64,000 nt of DNA. Source: Clostridia bacterium UC5.1-1E11 (GTDB lineage Bacteria; Bacillota; Clostridia; Oscillospirales; Acutalibacteraceae). Positions 12,001 through 20,371 of this stretch are shown here, one piece after another. The notes beneath the pieces were generated by a model that saw only the letters and a program-made list of their open reading frames with translations, had not been told where the DNA came from and made no database searches. A program made the translations under genes and the position numbers. The DNA lies in the NCBI GenBank assembly GCA_001305115.1, contig BCAA01000002.1, positions 1 to 64,000 of the forward strand. Reading direction: 5' to 3'. Each line of letters opens with the position of its first letter. The first letter of the stretch is position 1.

Positions 12001-12602
12001 TCGGATGCACCGACCGACTTTCCGTCCTGGGGGATCATAGTCACCCGTACATTGGCGGTACGGAACACATCGAAGTTGATCGTGAAAGGCACAATCCAGG
12101 TGTCGTTCTCATAGGTCCCCACCGTGACCTCTTGATTTGCTGCTTCCTGCCACTGGCTCCCGTCCCAATATTGAACGCTCACAGCTTTGGGGGTCGGCAC
12201 GCCTCCAAAATCGTTGTATGCGAACAGTTCTACCTGGTGGACATCCTGTTCGGTTTCAAACTGCACCTCGACAAACGCTGTCTCCTGTCTGTCATAATTG
12301 GTCCAGCGGTTCCGCGGCCCTTCGTCAATCGGCGGCCCCTGTTTACTAGAAATGATCCCATCTGCTAAATCTTTAAGATTGTCGCCTGCGTTGGTGTACT
12401 CGGTAAACAGTTTTGGAAAGCCCACCCCTGTCGGATTCAGTGCCAGATTGACAAGCCCTTTCGATGCTGTCCGGTCAAGAATATGTTCGGAAAAAGCCAA
12501 GGCAGACCTTTCGTGTTCTACGGGGACGGCAGCCCATGCCGTCGTGACCCCTGAACATAAAATAGTAGCACTGAGTAAATACGCAGCCAGTTTCTTTTTC
12601 AT
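9033..12602 (-). CDS. Large secreted propeller glycosidase with FIVAR repeats
   Basis: 1189 residues, intact. The signal peptide is residues 1-25 (cleavage near TAWA). A discoidin-like carbohydrate-binding region (about 60-210) precedes a GH32/GH43/GH130-like beta-propeller at about 320-650, with repeated SxDxxHWE blade motifs (SMDMLHWEKV, SQDLLHWERE, SKDMVHWEKS). A short beta module follows, then four FIVAR-type three-helix repeats (about 790-1090), a Gly/Ser linker, and a C-terminal beta domain ending TGVYTTLPG. FIVAR and discoidin parts suggest attachment to extracellular glycans. The exact substrate cannot be read from sequence. There is no sortase motif. It is probably controlled with the GH43 gene by the adjacent YesM/YesN pair. 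Confidence 0.85.
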   Translation of the reverse strand: MKKKLAAYLLSATILCSGVTTAWAAVPVEHERSALAFSEHILDRTASKGLVNLALNPTGVGFPKLFTEYTNAGDNLKDLADGIISSKQGPPIDEGPRNRWTNYDRQETAFVEVQFETEQDVHQVELFAYNDFGGVPTPKAVSVQYWDGSQWQEAANQEVTVGTYENDTWIVPFTINFDVFRTANVRVTMIPQDGKSVGASELRVWGVREMLHGFEITVPEMVPGDNQLPLSVMLEEAKEQSQPVYIKMVDSAGAEQVFMEEIPANKQTADFSLDLTEAVEGRIQLTVSLQEDFSEGRTVFLTKRLSEDLFQSIYEEVKTPYEYGIVLSYSGVGTDTFDSDLIDNPNVFAIPGDDTYVYMTYVGHDGTGYRTGLARSMDMLHWEKVGKILENGEPGAWDEYNAAGYIVRDHEWGELPTPHVTEDGRLAMTYLASDTPGYEAGIKRAGVAFADSIFQPDGSLSQWERAPDPVLDANDGAYPYEKGIIWKLQAIWDAENSRYVGFYNAAGGPEVMCQAYSQDLLHWEREATNPVLNQDISPSGAIWGDSHNADADVVKIGDYWVMFYFTSSPGGIIDSFAVSKDMVHWEKSYIPLTERNNTYSSTYAHKPCVVKKNGVVYHYYNAVGSEGRLIALDTSIDLSALQRAQAISPEDCSEAWYQGLQEKVTALQTELRVDGGSLERIQAALQALEIYLDAGEEVESQLLTVQWSGNASMRIEGNAEEILSTDAIYGAKVQPGEELTFTFTPTEGVFSSAQLNGEDIEFGADGCTYTFTMPNESTSLRFIFAKVNKSILEVVLEQANAVPQNVIDRLVPEVKEFFTKARTDAQTVYDNVGATQEEVNKAWSDLLDAMHLLKFEAGDQEILLPLINIAEQLAERLDEFKPSTTAGFEEALEAAKEVYGEENPLKVDVDEAYGNLQAAIEKLENRADASELQGVVDEANTFDLDSYIQDEAFNTFTKVLAEAEELLLNTNADQADVDAKALELMKAMTALRKIPNKDELNKLIAEMEQKDLVGYTDRSVAAFKAALSVAKAVAVDTNADKQAVTKAYVNLEEAANGLVKEEKPGAGSSGSSKGSTSANVGNAYGKSGIVSATQGVTSQQAHVVSDTTVNFALKHGQAYCFKMTVVDGANQMPSFTVGNGDVLKTQFVAKIGNDYYYRVYAIGTPGQSTGVYTTLPGNAPVKHSVVTIG

Positions 12603-12806
12603 ATCGCTCCTCCTTTTACTTGGTTTTCAAAATCCGCCGCTTAAAAACGTTCCCCCCTTTCCTGGACCTATCCCTCTGCTTCTGTCGAGTTCATTGTATC
12701 ACTCCGGTTACTCAGTGTATTTATAAAAATTCGTGTAAATAATACAATTTTTTAACCAAAATAGCGCATATTTCTAGCGGTTTAAATACCAATATGGAAC
12801 AAAAAA

Positions 12807-12831
12807 ATCGCCGCCCAACTTGGACGGCGAT
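12807..12831 (-). terminator. Intrinsic terminator
   Basis: ATCGCCGCCC pairs with GGACGGCGAT (one G-U). On the minus strand it is followed by a run of seven T, so it ends transcripts coming from the acyl-CoA ligase gene. Confidence 0.65.
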
Positions 12832-12898
12832 AAACTTCTAAATGGTTATTCAGAATCCATACATATCCAAAAGATGCGTATAAATTCCTTTTTTGACT

Positions 12899-12927
12899 GG
12901 ACTCCTTTTTTAAAAGGAAAGGAGTCC
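12899..12927 (-). terminator. Hairpin after the acyl-CoA ligase gene
   Basis: GGACTCCTTT and AAAGGAGTCC form a 10-base-pair stem, just after the ligase stop codon. It probably acts together with the stronger terminator at 12807. Confidence 0.55.
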
Positions 12928-12940
12928 ATCCATTCCAAAA

Positions 12941-14577
12941 CTACTTTTGGGCCTGCTGGCGCAACTTGTAATGCATCAGCTTTCCCGTCGCAGTATGCGG
13001 TAGTTCGTTCACGATATGGTACTCGCGAGGCCATTTGTACGAAGATAACATGGGACTATGCATACAGTAGTCCTTTAACTCTGCCACGCTCAGGCTGTCA
13101 TCCGACGGGACAACATAAGCCGCTACAACTTCGCCGCGCAGTTTATCCGGAATTCCAATTACCGCACTCTCAGCAACCTTAGGATGCTCGTTCAGTACAG
13201 CTTCGATCTGCGTCGGATAGATGTTCTCCCCCGCCGACACAATCATATCGTCCTTGCGCCCGGACACGGTAACAAATTCATTTTCATCCCAAGTTCCCAC
13301 ATCGCCGGTGTACAACCACCCCTTATAGAATTTTTGGGCAGTCATTTCCGGATTGTTAAAGTAACAGAACGCACTCTTTGCAGGCGAGGAAATAATGATC
13401 TCCCCAGCGGTCATTCCGTCGCGCGGAACCATTTCATCCGGTTCCGCATGGGTGCCGTCCTCATGCAGGGCAACAAGACGTACGTCGTCGTCCGTGCAGG
13501 AACGGCCGGCAGACCCCGCCATATCCGGCAAATCGAACGGCCGCAGGAAGGTGTTCCAGAAGGTCTCCGTCGTGCCATAACCGTTGAAAATATTGGGAGT
13601 TAAGAGCTGCAGGTATCTTTCGCACGCGGCCTTTTCAAAGGGCGCCCCCATCGTAACGATGCCGCGCAGAGCGGACAAGTCCGCATGCGCGCGCTCTTGG
13701 GCGCGGGCAAGCATCGCGATAATCGTCGGGACACCGATCAAAAAGGAGATCTTATATTTTTCCGCATATTCCAAGCATCTCTTCGGGCTGAAATCGCGCA
13801 GGATCACCACTTCGCCGCCCGCATACAGCGTGGGGCAGGGTCCTCCCGAGTGAATACCGCCGCGATGGAACCACGGGGTCATATTCATGGTTCGGTCTGT
13901 CGGACCGAGCGGGAAGTGCATCATCACATCGTGCGCTGAAAGCACCTCGTTTACATTGTTGACCGGAACCCCTTTGGGGCGGCTGGTTGTCCCCGATGTA
14001 TACAACCGGGTCGTTTCATCGTAAATATGCGGATGAAAATCGACCGGGGGATCGTCTTCGGATTGGCCGGATACATAATCCTTGTAAAGGATGTGCCCCT
14101 TTGGCACCTGTGCGCCGCCCTTATAATCCACCATCACGACTGCACCCGGCTTATGCTGGCACATATTCAATGCACCGGCGGAAAGCTCGCCAAACTCTGC
14201 ATCGTATAAAAACGCTTTCGGACAACTATCATCAATAACAAGCGCAATTTCACCTGCTCCCTGCCGGTAATTGACCGGGCAGGCGATGGCTCCGACCTTG
14301 TGCGCTGCAAGGTAACAAAATACGAATTCAGGGGAGTTCAGCAGCGTGAACATCACAACATCATTTTTCCCACACCGCTTGCCCGCAGGGCGTGAGCCAA
14401 GCGGTTGGCCTCAATGTTTAGCTCCTCATAGGTCCAGCGGCGTCCAGAAAGCGGATCGGTCATCGCTGGACGGGTTTTAAAGCGCGATACATTGCGCATA
14501 AAACCATTCAAATAAGTAAACCGCGTCTCAAATGTATCGCGGAACATGGCGACGTCATACGTATAATTGTTCTGCAA
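12941..14577 (-). CDS. AMP-dependent acyl-CoA/acyl-ACP ligase (frameshifted)
   Basis: Adenylate-forming enzyme of about 545 residues. It shows the phosphate loop TSGTTSRPKG, the NGYGTTE motif, YTGD, GRKDDMIVSAGENIYP and the C-terminal catalytic Lys in TATGKLMHY. The first 74 residues are in a different frame. One missing A in the A run near 14366 (GKMML to GKNDVVMFTL) joins the two, so the gene is probably intact in reality. Start is TTG at 14577 with GAGGCGAG upstream. It lies 12 bases after the KAS-II gene and is surely co-transcribed. It would activate a fatty or related carboxylic acid for the synthase; the acid is unknown. Confidence 0.85.
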
Positions 14578-14589
14578 TAGGTTCTCGCC

Positions 14590-15825
14590 TCATTTCTCAT
14601 ATCTGGAAAGAATAATACTGGAATTTTGCCCGCCAAAACCAAGCGAATTGGACATGGCCGCATGGATCTCCACCTTGCGGGCTACATTTGGCACATAGTC
14701 GAGATCACAGTCGGGGTCAGGAACATCCAAATGTAGGGTGGGTGGCAAAATCCCCTCTTGTATTGCCTTGATACAGGCAATCGCTTCCGTCAAGCCACCC
14801 GCCCCCATCAGATGGCCCGTCGCAGATTTCGTGGAAGAAACCGGAGGAGCTGCTTCACGCCCTCCGAATACCGATTTGACCGCAAGCGTTTCAGCCTTAT
14901 CGCCGAGTAAGGTCGAGGTTCCGTGGGCATTGATGTAACCGATGTCGGATGGCTGCATTCCAGCACGCTTCAGCGCGCGCTGCATGCAGACAGCCGCGCC
15001 TGCACCATCCGGGCAAGGGGCGGTAACGTGATGCGCGTCCGACGTATTCGCCCATCCCGCCAGCACCGCATGAATCATCGCGCCGCGTGCTTGCGCATGT
15101 TCCTCCGTTTCAAGCAACAGGGCCCCTCCGCCTTCACCGATGACAAACCCATCCCGGTTCTGGTCAAAGGGGCGGCACGCATGGATCGGATCATCGTTAC
15201 AGCGGGAGAGCGCCTTTGCCTGCGATAGGCCGGACACCACAATCGGGCAGAGGATGCTCTCGCCGCCAACAGCCAAAATAGCGTCCGCCTCACCGGAACG
15301 CAACAGCATAGCAGCCGTCATCAGCGCGTCCCCACCCGCCGAGCAAGCGGTATTGAGCGTCATACTGGGACCACGAATCCCCTCTGCAATCGCAATCTGT
15401 GCGGCTGCAATATTCCCGATCGCCATGGGTACAAAGCGCGGTCCTACGCGGTGGCCCGCATCGAAAGACGCCTGTGTCTGCGCCACCGTGGTCACTCCAG
15501 CCATCGCCGTTCCCATCACAATGCCGACCCGGTCGGGTTCGGTCTCCACGCGCAGGCCACTGTCTCGCAACGCCTCTTGTGCAGCGACAAAAGCAAACTG
15601 CATGAATGGGTCCATTGTACGGGCAAGCGTTTTGGGCATGTAATCTGCGGGGGCAAAATCCTTGAGTTCTGCCGCGATCCGCACGGGGAGGTTGGATGCA
15701 TCGAAGCGCGTGATCGGGCCAACGCCGCAACGGCCGGCGACCAGCGCATCCCAGTAGGCAGGTACACCCACTCCAACCGGTGTTACCGCCCCCATACCGG
15801 TGATTACCAATTTCTTCTCTTTCAT
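14590..15825 (-). CDS. Beta-ketoacyl-ACP synthase, KAS II/FabF type
   Basis: A complete condensing enzyme of 411 residues. The nucleophile Cys is in NTACSAGGDALM, and the two active-site His are in NAHGTSTLLGD and ATGHLMGAGG. The GFVIGEGGG and NSLGFGGQN motifs are present. I chose the ATG at 15825 (MKEKKLVITGMG) because the family begins there and GGGGA lies upstream. It should extend acyl chains by decarboxylative condensation with malonyl-ACP. No other fab gene, ACP or malonyltransferase is near, and it is paired with an acyl ligase, so a specialised lipid or small-metabolite role is more likely than bulk fatty acid synthesis. That is inference. Confidence 0.88.
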   Translation of the reverse strand: MKEKKLVITGMGAVTPVGVGVPAYWDALVAGRCGVGPITRFDASNLPVRIAAELKDFAPADYMPKTLARTMDPFMQFAFVAAQEALRDSGLRVETEPDRVGIVMGTAMAGVTTVAQTQASFDAGHRVGPRFVPMAIGNIAAAQIAIAEGIRGPSMTLNTACSAGGDALMTAAMLLRSGEADAILAVGGESILCPIVVSGLSQAKALSRCNDDPIHACRPFDQNRDGFVIGEGGGALLLETEEHAQARGAMIHAVLAGWANTSDAHHVTAPCPDGAGAAVCMQRALKRAGMQPSDIGYINAHGTSTLLGDKAETLAVKSVFGGREAAPPVSSTKSATGHLMGAGGLTEAIACIKAIQEGILPPTLHLDVPDPDCDLDYVPNVARKVEIHAAMSNSLGFGGQNSSIILSRYEK

Positions 15826-15959
15826 GCCGGTTCCCCATTCTTTGAAAGTTTCCGCAGCCCGCCTCAAAGGCAGATGTCCCGCCGTTCACCAGCAGTACTG
15901 CGATCGAAGAAGCATATTGCAGCCTTCCTGCGGTTCATCCCCCCTCAACGGTATGTATG

Positions 15960-17240
15960 AATAAAGAAAGCACCCGCATAGGGCGCCGCAGGCAATAAGC
16001 TGATAAATAATACTCTTTGGTTATTATACCAGAAAAGTATAAAAAAGGAAAGGATGAATGTCGAATAGCCTCCACAAAACAAAAAACCTTCCCGGAAACC
16101 AAAAAACTACTTCACTTTTTATAGGAAAGATAAAATAAATATTTGAGAAATTTCTAAAATTCTCTTAAAAGTCCTTAAACCCTTATTTTATGCGACCTTA
16201 AGACTTTTTCGTACGGTAGATAGTATTTTAAACAGCCTTAAACTCCTTAATCTTTCCTCATCTAAAGTAGTACGATTATACCATCAATCTTTGCATTTCT
16301 GCTTGTGCCGACTGATAACTGCGATGTGCATAATAGCCAAGTGTCATCGTGACATTTTTTATGCCCCATTCCGTATCGAAGGTTGTTCGATGTTATTTCC
16401 CTGTTTGCCATGTTCGTGCAAAAGGTGTGTCTTAAAAGATTGCGGTGTGATGTTCGGCAATTCCTTTTGCATAACTTTTCTATATTTCTTCACAAGATTT
16501 CTGAATGAAGTTGTATAACAAGCGTTATATATGGGTCGTCTTGCTTATTGAGAAAATAAAATTCTATTTCCAGAGATTTTTTACTCCTTCCTTAAGAACG
16601 CGGCTCCATTCCCCGACGGTTGTGAAATCCAGCGCCACTTCATTTGTAATGATACATTGTCACACCAAAATTGCAGCATTCGGGTATCCGCTTCTATTGC
16701 TTTCTGAATGTTGAATCCCCGGCCGGCTTGACCTTCTTACAGCAGACTGGATAAATAACACCGAATTTCCGGCTGAATCCAGCCATATCAAAAATGAAAT
16801 GGAAAATATCTTAGGCAGAGAATTCTCACACGGTTTTGGCGCACTTGCCAAAACCATTACGAACGATTGACCTGGAAAAACAGTCAAGCTTTTTGTTGAT
16901 TGGTTGGGGTGTACCCTTTTATAGAAAGAATATCCCCGCTGTCATCCTCAAAGGACCTATAAATTGTTTCTTGTATCGGGGTTGGTCTATTGTGGTTGTC
17001 CTAGTATTGTGTCTCAAAAATTTCTTACAGCCAAATTGGGCAGTCCTGCCTTCTCCTTTCCTTTATATTCCTTGACATACGTTTATCCGTGGGCTGGTGA
17101 ATCCACTTCTCTGCGTGCTGTAATGGTTCTATTTTTAAATGTGTATTTTAATAACTCTAAGCGGGGCTTCCAAATGTATCCTCCATAAACCTCTGGCTGT
17201 TTGTCTAAACACAAGAACACAATGGGAGTGATCGAACCGG
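15960..17240. other. Gene-poor region with mobile-element remnants
   Basis: About 1.3 kb without an intact gene. It holds the tyrosine-recombinase remnant at 16265-16500. A protein-like plus-strand stretch near 16720-16870 ends ...GFGALAKTITND then a stop and has no recognisable start. The rest is AT-rich, with no RNA gene or clear promoter that I can support. It looks like the scar of a lost integrative element. Confidence 0.5.
16265..16500 (-). pseudogene. Tyrosine recombinase (integrase) C-terminal remnant
   Basis: The minus strand encodes, across three frames, KELPNITPQS, LRHTFCTNMAN, NNLRYGMGHK and NVTMTLGYYAH. These are the Arg-x-x-His box, the second conserved His block and the catalytic Tyr region of Tn916/Tn1549-type integrases. 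Two single-base insertions in short T and A runs break it, and no N-terminal half is visible upstream. What remains is therefore a fragment even if the indels are artefacts. It marks an old integration event in this gene-poor gap. Confidence 0.65.
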
Positions 17241-17313
17241 ATCGGGCAAGCAACACACTTATTCATAACCTGTCACGTTCCATCTTTTGGAAGATCGAAT
17301 CCAGAAAAGAGAA

Positions 17314-17343
17314 GGAGCGCGTACAAGGTCTTGCACGCGCTCC
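17314..17343 (-). terminator. Terminator of ypeB
   Basis: GGAGCGCGT pairs with ACGCGCTCC, with inner pairing CAAG/CTTG, immediately after the ypeB stop codon. Confidence 0.7.
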
Positions 17344-17348
17344 TCCAC

Positions 17349-18626
17349 TCATTTTACCAAGACTCCAGAATCCGATTGTAGCAAGATGAAAATCTGCTCC
17401 TCCATCCCTGTGGAGGCGTTGATATAGACCAATACGCGGTCGCCGTTTTCCCCGGTGCACTGAAACTCATAGCACAACACTTCATTGAGCCCCGGTGTCG
17501 GGATCAACGCCAAAGAACCGCCCTCCACTTTCAGACGGGGGCTGACGGACTTCTGCGCTTCTTCCTGTGTAATCTTCGGCGTTAGGGTTCCACGATCGGT
17601 ATGGTTCATAATATAGCCGGTTGCGTTGTATTCCACAACCCCTCCTGTGTCCAAAGCCACGGCGACTTTCACCAGGTCGGGATAACAGGTCACACCATCC
17701 TGTGAATATGCGTAGTTGATGGTACAAATGCCATCGTTGATGACATAGTAGCTCTCCTTCATATTGTAAATGCCCTTTGCTTCCAAAAAGCCTTGCGCCG
17801 CAGTGCGGGCGCCATCTGCATCCAAGCGCGTACCGCCGATTTCCCGGCCATCCGTCATGGCGCTTACAATCCCGCCCGCTTTGGTCACAGAAATTCGTAT
17901 GGTTCCGCAGTCAAAGTTGTAGGTGGGAAGGCCGCCCTCGCTATCCTGGGTGTGGGTCAGTTTGTCCTGGGTAACCCCCAAAAACGACGCTGCATTGTTC
18001 TGTGCGTTTCCTTGGGGTACTTCGGCCTGTCCCTGCAAAAGTTTCGGTTCCTGTTGCCCAATATGATCGGAAAACGGGCCGTCATAGATCAAGGACGGAT
18101 AATCCGTAAAATCGTCCGCCGCCTGCTGGAAACTGGCATTCACCGGTCCAGCATCAAAATCCGGTTGAATTCCGTTCAGCCCCTCTTTGAGTTTTTTGGC
18201 ATACTGTTCCAGATTTGCCATAGAGGCATACTCCTCCTCGCTGATGCTGCCGCCTGCGGAAATTTTATTCGACAGCGCCATTGAGAAATCGCCCACCTGC
18301 GAGATAAACTTATTTACGTTGGCAAGGTCGCCGCCCTCCAGCGGCAATACGCCCAGCGCTGCTTTTGCCATACTGGTTTCGCGCATCAACTTCGCCGCCA
18401 GGCCGTTCTGTTGAGTAGGCGTATTGGCATAGATACTCTTGTTCAGCGTACTTTCAATATTGTCCACACAATCGCCCAAATCTGTCACGGCACGCTGATA
18501 ATTGTAATTCAGGTTCATCTTGTATTTCGACGCCTGTACATAGCCGCTGACCGTGGTTCCTCCGAGCACCAGGATCACTGCAACCAACGCCAGGGACAAA
18601 AATAGCACTTTTCGGTTCTTTGTCAT
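17349..18626 (-). CDS. ypeB: Spore germination protein YpeB
   Basis: About 425 residues, the normal YpeB length. An uncleaved N-terminal anchor (VLFLSLALVAVILVLGG) is followed by the helical N domain and tandem PepSY-like beta modules at the C-terminus, with a YDGPFSDHI motif characteristic of the family. YpeB sits in the spore inner membrane/cortex and stabilises the cortex-lytic enzyme SleB. Start ATG at 18626 has GGAAGGGCGG upstream. The usual partner sleB is not adjacent, and the neighbour murD is divergent. Expression is expected late in the forespore, but I see no convincing sigma-G site. This gene is the strongest evidence that the host forms spores. Confidence 0.9.
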   Translation of the reverse strand: MTKNRKVLFLSLALVAVILVLGGTTVSGYVQASKYKMNLNYNYQRAVTDLGDCVDNIESTLNKSIYANTPTQQNGLAAKLMRETSMAKAALGVLPLEGGDLANVNKFISQVGDFSMALSNKISAGGSISEEEYASMANLEQYAKKLKEGLNGIQPDFDAGPVNASFQQAADDFTDYPSLIYDGPFSDHIGQQEPKLLQGQAEVPQGNAQNNAASFLGVTQDKLTHTQDSEGGLPTYNFDCGTIRISVTKAGGIVSAMTDGREIGGTRLDADGARTAAQGFLEAKGIYNMKESYYVINDGICTINYAYSQDGVTCYPDLVKVAVALDTGGVVEYNATGYIMNHTDRGTLTPKITQEEAQKSVSPRLKVEGGSLALIPTPGLNEVLCYEFQCTGENGDRVLVYINASTGMEEQIFILLQSDSGVLVK

Positions 18627-18709
18627 AAAATTCGACCGCCCTTCCTGTTTTGTGGTCATGGGATGTGGTTATTTTTAGCAACGTCTCGCCCGATTATACG
18701 GAATTTGGA

Positions 18710-18738
18710 TTGCGAAACGATTTGCCGCGCGCTATAAT
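18710..18738 (+). promoter_or_regulatory. Promoter of murD
   Basis: TTGCGA and TATAAT separated by 17 bases, about 60 bases before the murD start, in the divergent ypeB-murD gap. Confidence 0.6.
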
Positions 18739-18797
18739 ACTACTGCTGAACGATTTCTGGATAAAACGGTGCAAAATGATAAGACGGGGGCGGTTTG

Positions 18798-20192
18798 ATG
18801 GACAGCAGAGTGGAAGCATTTTTTCAATCGGTCAAAGGAAAACGTGTGACGTTTTGCGGTATTGGCGGCAGCAATCTGCCGTTGATCGCATTATTTCAGG
18901 AAAAAGGGGCGGTCGTATCCGCGCGGGACCGGCGTACCAGAGAAGCGCTCGGCAAGACGGGCGACAGCTTGGAGGCCCGCGGTGTGACGCTGCATCTGGG
19001 CGAAACCTACCTGCAAAACCTGGATGAAGACATCATCTTCCGAACACCGGGCATGAAATTCACCTTGCCAGAGCTGGAAGCAGCACGTGCACGCGGTGCA
19101 GCTGTCACTTCTGAAATGGAGATCTTTTTTGATCTGTGCCCCTGTAAAATTTATGCCGTGACAGGCAGCGACGGCAAGACCACCACTACCACCATTATTT
19201 CGGAATTTTTAAAAGCGGCGGGGAAAAACGTCCATTTGGGGGGGAATATCGGCCGGCCGCTTCTTCCGGAAATTGAGCACGTTGCCGCAGACGATGTGGC
19301 GGTTGTAGAACTCTCCAGCTTCCAATTGATTTCAATGCGCAAAAGCCCGGACGTGGCGGTTGTGACCAATCTGTCCCCCAACCATCTGGATATCCACAAG
19401 GATATGCAGGAATACATTGATGCAAAGAAGAATATCTTCTTGCACCAGAATGCCTTTGGGCGCACAATCCTGAATATGGACAACGCCATTACCGCGGGGT
19501 TTTCCTCCGAAGTCCGCGGGCAGCTCTATACATTTAGCCGCCGCGGGCGCTGCGCTTATGGCGCTTGGGTTGACGAGTCTGGACGTATTATGCTTTCCAG
19601 AGGAGCGGAGGACACCTATGTGATGGATACGTCAGAAATTAAGATTCCAGGCGCCATTAATGTAGAAAATTATCTGGCGGCTATCTGTGCTGTCTGGGGA
19701 GACGTGGATGTTGAAACCATCCGCATCGTGGCCCGCAACTTTGGCGGTGTAGAACACCGTGCAGAACTGGTGCGCGAGTTGGACGGCGTTAAGTGGTACA
19801 ACGATTCCATCGGAACGAGCCCGACACGCACGGCGCGCGGCACCCTGTCCCTATATGACCACAAGATCATTCTGATCGCCGGCGGTTATGACAAAAAGAT
19901 TCCATACGATGACCTCGGCCCGGTGATCGTGGGGAAGGTCAAAACTCTGGTCCTTATGGGAGCAACCGGTCCAAAAATTGAAGCGGCGGTAAAGGCTGCC
20001 CCTGCCTATGAAGAAGGCTGCCCAAAAATTCTTCACGCGCGCTCGATGGAACAAGCGGTGGAGATCTGCCGTGCTGAAGCCCAAGAAGGCGATATTATAT
20101 CGTTATCTCCGGCGAGCGCAAGTTTTGATCTATACGTCAATTTCGCAGAGCGAGGGAACCATTTCAAACGCCTTGTGAACGCTTTAAAATAA
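18798..20192 (+). CDS. murD: UDP-N-acetylmuramoylalanine--D-glutamate ligase MurD
   Basis: 464 residues. The Mur ligase ATP loop is GSDGKTTTT, followed by GGNIGRPLL, VELSSFQL, NLSPNHLDIH and NDSIGTSPTRT, the order expected for MurD. It adds D-glutamate to UDP-MurNAc-L-alanine in the cytoplasm during peptidoglycan precursor synthesis. The start is the ATG at 18798 with GGGGGCGG upstream. It stands alone, outside a dcw cluster. MurD duplicates outside the cluster are common in Clostridia, so this may be a second copy. Confidence 0.93.
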   Translation: MDSRVEAFFQSVKGKRVTFCGIGGSNLPLIALFQEKGAVVSARDRRTREALGKTGDSLEARGVTLHLGETYLQNLDEDIIFRTPGMKFTLPELEAARARGAAVTSEMEIFFDLCPCKIYAVTGSDGKTTTTTIISEFLKAAGKNVHLGGNIGRPLLPEIEHVAADDVAVVELSSFQLISMRKSPDVAVVTNLSPNHLDIHKDMQEYIDAKKNIFLHQNAFGRTILNMDNAITAGFSSEVRGQLYTFSRRGRCAYGAWVDESGRIMLSRGAEDTYVMDTSEIKIPGAINVENYLAAICAVWGDVDVETIRIVARNFGGVEHRAELVRELDGVKWYNDSIGTSPTRTARGTLSLYDHKIILIAGGYDKKIPYDDLGPVIVGKVKTLVLMGATGPKIEAAVKAAPAYEEGCPKILHARSMEQAVEICRAEAQEGDIISLSPASASFDLYVNFAERGNHFKRLVNALK

Positions 20193-20220
20193 TACTTGTT
20201 GGATTATTTTTTTATTTTAT

Positions 20221-20320
20221 ACAATTCGTTGTCAATCAATATAACAATTCGAACTTTGTCTTCTTGTGACAAACCGAATCGATTTCGCTGTATATATTGT
20301 CAATATATACAAATCGTTGT
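20221..20320 (+). promoter_or_regulatory. Repeated ACAA-N4-TTGT boxes upstream of the M42 operon
   Basis: An AT-rich leader carries ACAATTCGTTGT at 20221-20232 and ACAAATCGTTGT at 20309-20320, with partial copies starting ACAATTCG at 20244 and ACAAACCGAATC at 20269. A possible TATACT -10 lies at 20334. The near-palindromic repeated boxes suggest binding of a dimeric regulator. The regulator is unknown. Confidence 0.4.
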
Positions 20321-20371
20321 TTTGTTTTTAAATTATACTAATCGTGTTTTGATAATTTGAGGAGGAACGCT

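Noticed and set aside
11346-12368. Long plus-strand frame of 340 codons
   Set aside because: Antisense to the intact secreted glycosidase; no ribosome site or recognised domain.
16291-16518. 75-codon plus-strand frame rich in Cys
   Set aside because: Antisense to the integrase remnant.
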